The notes under the pieces were generated by a model. It did not search any database. It was not told the DNA's origin and was given only the letters and a program-made list of their open reading frames with translations. 64,000 bases of DNA from S5-327 sp965200975 (GTDB lineage Bacteria > Chloroflexota > Dehalococcoidia > Lucifugimonadales > Australimonadaceae): NCBI GenBank assembly GCA_965200975.1, contig OZ241740.1:682001-746000 (forward strand), in the 5' to 3' direction. A program made the position numbers and the translations under genes. This document shows positions 62,207 through 64,000 of this stretch, piece after piece (positions within the stretch are counted from its first letter, which is position 1; every line of letters begins with the position of its first letter).

Positions 62207-62236
62207 TTGCGCGCGCGTCGCGGCGGCCCCTATTCT
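62207..62236 (+). promoter_or_regulatory. Promoter for glyA (TTGCGC, 18 bp, TATTCT)
   Basis: -35 TTGCGC at 62207-62212 and -10 TATTCT at 62231-62236 with an 18-bp spacer, 65 bp before the favoured GTG start. The leader contains a small GGGGC...GCCCC hairpin. No riboswitch-like motif recognised. Confidence 0.55.
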
Positions 62237-62301
62237 TAAACGAGCGCGAATAACGGGGCTGCGCGCCCCATATGCGCACAGGTGAGAAAGTGGAGGAAGC
62301 C

Positions 62302-63546
62302 GTGAGCGTGCTTGCTGAGCTCGACCCGCAGATTGCCGAGGCCATTCAGAAGGAGTCCGACCGTCAGCGCCGCAATATTGTGCTGATAGCGTCGGAGAAC
62401 TATGCGAGCGCCGCAGTGCTGGAAGCGCAGGGCTCGCCGCTGACGAACAAGTACGCGGAGGGGTATCCGGGCCGGCGCTACTACGGCTCGTGCGAGTTTG
62501 TGGATATCGCCGAGCAGCTGGCGATCGACCGGTCGAAGGAGCTGTTCGGAGCGGAGCACTCGAACGTGCAGCCGCATGCGGGGGCCACGGCGAACCTCGA
62601 GGCGTACGCTGCGCTCTGCCAGCCCGGCGACACGATTATGGGGCTGCAGCTCGACCAGGGCGGGCATCTGACGCACGGCAGCCCGGTGAACTTTTCGGCG
62701 AAGCTGTACACCTTTGTTCCGTACGGGCTCGACCCGGAGACGGAGCAGCTCGACTACGACGCTATCGCGTCGATTGCCCGGGAGCACAGGCCGAAGGTGA
62801 TAGTGGCGGGGTACACGGCGTACTCCCGGACGATCGACTTTGCGCGGTTCGCGGAGATCGCAGAGGAGACCGGCGCGACGCTGATGGTGGATATGGCGCA
62901 CATTGCGGGGCTGGTCGCCGCGGGAGCGCATCCGTCGCCCGTGCCGCATGCGGGGGTTGTGACGAGCACGACGCACAAGTCGTTGCGGGGGCCGCGAGGG
63001 GCGTTCATCCTCTCGAAAGAGGAGCACCGGCGGAACATCGACCGCGCAGTGTTCCCGTATGCGCAGGGGGGGCCGCTGATGCATGCCGTTGCCGCGAAAG
63101 CGGTCTGCTTCGGCGAGGCGCTGCAGCCTGCCTTCGCGGAGTATGGCCGGCAGGTGGTGGAGAACGCGCGGGCGATGGCGGCGGCGCTCGAGGGCGAGGG
63201 GCTGCGGATCGTGTCCGGGGGAACGGACAACCACTTGATGCTCGTCGACCTGCGTCCGGTGAACTGGACGGGCCAGCAGGCAGAGGAGGCGTTGGGCCGG
63301 GTGGGGATCACGGTGAACAAGAACGCGATCCCGAACGATCCTCAGCCGCCGCGGGTGACGAGCGGGCTGCGTTTGGGGACGCCGGCGATAACGGCGCGCG
63401 GGTTCGGCGTCGAGGAGACGCAGCGGGTTGCGCAGCTGATAGTGCGGGTGCTGAACAGCGGCGGCGACGAAGCGGCGCTAGGGGTCGTTGCCGACGAAGT
63501 CGGGCAGCTGACGGCGGAGTTTCCTGTTCCGGGGTTGGACTACTAG
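62302..63546 (+). CDS. glyA: Serine hydroxymethyltransferase
   Basis: 414-residue PLP enzyme that interconverts serine and glycine with tetrahydrofolate. NIVLIASENYASAAVLEAQG with GSPLTNKYAEGYPGRRYYG (about 25-60), VDMAHIAGLVAAGAHPSP and the PLP-Lys loop TSTTHKSLRGPRGAFIL (about 220-236) are complete. I choose GTG 62302 (GGAGGAAGCC upstream), which matches family length better than ATG 62272, ten codons earlier. Has its own promoter. Followed by a repeat element and rpsF. Confidence 0.95.
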   Translation: MSVLAELDPQIAEAIQKESDRQRRNIVLIASENYASAAVLEAQGSPLTNKYAEGYPGRRYYGSCEFVDIAEQLAIDRSKELFGAEHSNVQPHAGATANLEAYAALCQPGDTIMGLQLDQGGHLTHGSPVNFSAKLYTFVPYGLDPETEQLDYDAIASIAREHRPKVIVAGYTAYSRTIDFARFAEIAEETGATLMVDMAHIAGLVAAGAHPSPVPHAGVVTSTTHKSLRGPRGAFILSKEEHRRNIDRAVFPYAQGGPLMHAVAAKAVCFGEALQPAFAEYGRQVVENARAMAAALEGEGLRIVSGGTDNHLMLVDLRPVNWTGQQAEEALGRVGITVNKNAIPNDPQPPRVTSGLRLGTPAITARGFGVEETQRVAQLIVRVLNSGGDEAALGVVADEVGQLTAEFPVPGLDY

Positions 63547-63570
63547 GGTTGCAGCGTCTGAGCGTGTGGG

Positions 63571-63620
63571 GATGAGCGCTGGCGCGCTGCTGGGAGAGCG
63601 TCCGCTCCCCAGACCCTCTT
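63571..63620 (-). repeat. Inverted copy of palindromic element after glyA
   Basis: GATGAGCGCTGGCGCGCTGC then TGGGAGAGCG, TC, CGCTCCCCAGACCC is a good inverted copy of the 32.1- and 35-kb units, starting 25 bp after the glyA stop, where it could end the transcript. Confidence 0.75.
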
Positions 63621-63715
63621 GGGATGGGCAGCTCCCGCAACAGGAGCGTCCGGCTACGTTCGCTCTCCCGCCGCCCCTCATGGACTTTGAATCGTTGCGG
63701 AAAGCCTGCCCGGCG

Positions 63716-63744
63716 TTGAGCAGTTGAGGCTGGATTGGTATACT
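63716..63744 (+). promoter_or_regulatory. Promoter for rpsF (TTGAGC, 17 bp, extended TATACT)
   Basis: -35 TTGAGC 63716-63721, 17-bp spacer, -10 TATACT 63739-63744 with TGG before it (extended -10). The start codon is 82 bp further. The spacing is ideal and the position before a ribosomal protein gene makes this the best promoter in the window. Confidence 0.7.
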
Positions 63745-63825
63745 CTGGACGCGCGTGCGGGGCGTGGAGCCCTGTCGCTTGGCGGTGATTCGCCGGAGCG
63801 AGTCCGTCTCTCCCCTGGAGGTCTA

Positions 63826-64000
63826 GTGCGTCAGTACGAGCTTGTAATGCTGATTAATCCCGAGGCCGACGCCGATCGGCTGAGCGCGGTCGTGGAGCGA
63901 GTCCGGCGGATAGCCGCGGACCACGACGGCGAAATTGTGAGCGAGAACAACTGGGGCAAGCGGAAGCTGGCCTACAAGATTGGGTCGTTCACCGAGGCTA
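63826..64000 (+). CDS. rpsF: Ribosomal protein S6, 3' end outside window
   Basis: Small-subunit ribosomal protein. Reading from GTG 63826: MRQYELVMLINPEADADRLS at the start, then WGKRKLAYKIGSFTEA at the window edge, typical of S6 (YELVxxxxP, and WGKRKLAY). GGAGGT lies three bases before the GTG. It has its own promoter and is probably followed outside the window by ssb and rpsR, as is usual. Confidence 0.93.
   Translation, partial: MRQYELVMLINPEADADRLSAVVERVRRIAADHDGEIVSENNWGKRKLAYKIGSFTEA

Overview
This 64 kb window is high-GC bacterial chromosome (two 60-base rows counted by hand gave 68% inside a typical gene and 48% inside one low-GC gene). Housekeeping genes (aroA, lepA, hflK/hflC, ispE, cca, rnd, glyS, trpS, glyA, rpsF) are mixed with many catabolic enzymes: amidohydrolases, an amidase, MFS carriers, Rid proteins, an aldehyde-oxidase-like subunit and a cofE for coenzyme F420. 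A Chloroflexota genome of the Dehalococcoidia/SAR202 kind would fit, but this is inferred from gene content only. I found no rRNA, tRNA, CRISPR array, integrase or transposase.

Layout. 1-5.0 kb: the end of aroA meets a reverse-strand hflK-hflC-lepA operon. 5.3-10.3 kb: a forward run of a PfkB kinase, a methyltransferase, an NHL-repeat protein, ispE, a Rid protein and a dienelactone-hydrolase-like protein, closed by a strong palindromic terminator that faces a TenA/PqqC-like gene. 11.2-15.6 kb: overlapping dinG-like helicase, OGG1-type glycosylase and SDR genes. 15.8-17.4 kb: a three-Cys-motif protein and its partner TcmP, a poorly understood pair in which the partner has distinctly lower GC. 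17.5-21.0 kb: cca, a quinone-oxidoreductase-like gene and an MFS gene, tightly overlapping. 21.2-27.2 kb: a MetE-like protein, an MFS/xanthine-dehydrogenase-like pair and RNase D. 28-32 kb: three MFS genes in a row. 32.3-34.1 kb: an ABC-2 exporter. 34.2-40.6 kb: an oxaloacetate-decarboxylase-like gene, then a repeat array, then a reverse operon of amidohydrolase, double Rid protein, split thiamine-diphosphate enzyme and amidase. 40.7-44.2 kb: a GNAT gene, a tandem duplication of a small Cys/His protein, an MFS gene and a second amidohydrolase. 44.5-49.7 kb: a frame-disrupted ribbon-helix-helix-like gene, a Gfo/Idh oxidoreductase, sbcD, a retropepsin-like protease and glyS. 49.9-53.5 kb: a secreted protein, trpS, an inositol-phosphatase-like gene and a YihY membrane protein. 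53.5-64 kb: DUF1015, a TAXI/CMD/bicupin operon, comF, HAD, cofE, FAH-family, glyA and the start of rpsF.

The most striking non-coding feature is a family of intergenic palindromic elements built on a GGGGGAGCGGACGCTCTCCC-like hairpin. It occurs as single copies, in both orientations, and as a three-unit array of about 198 bp period at 35.08-35.64 kb. Several copies lie between convergent genes or directly downstream of a stop codon, which suggests a terminator or BIME-like role. The least understood protein-level features are the TcmP/three-Cys pair, the duplicated small Cys/His protein, and the operon combining a split TPP enzyme with a double Rid protein.
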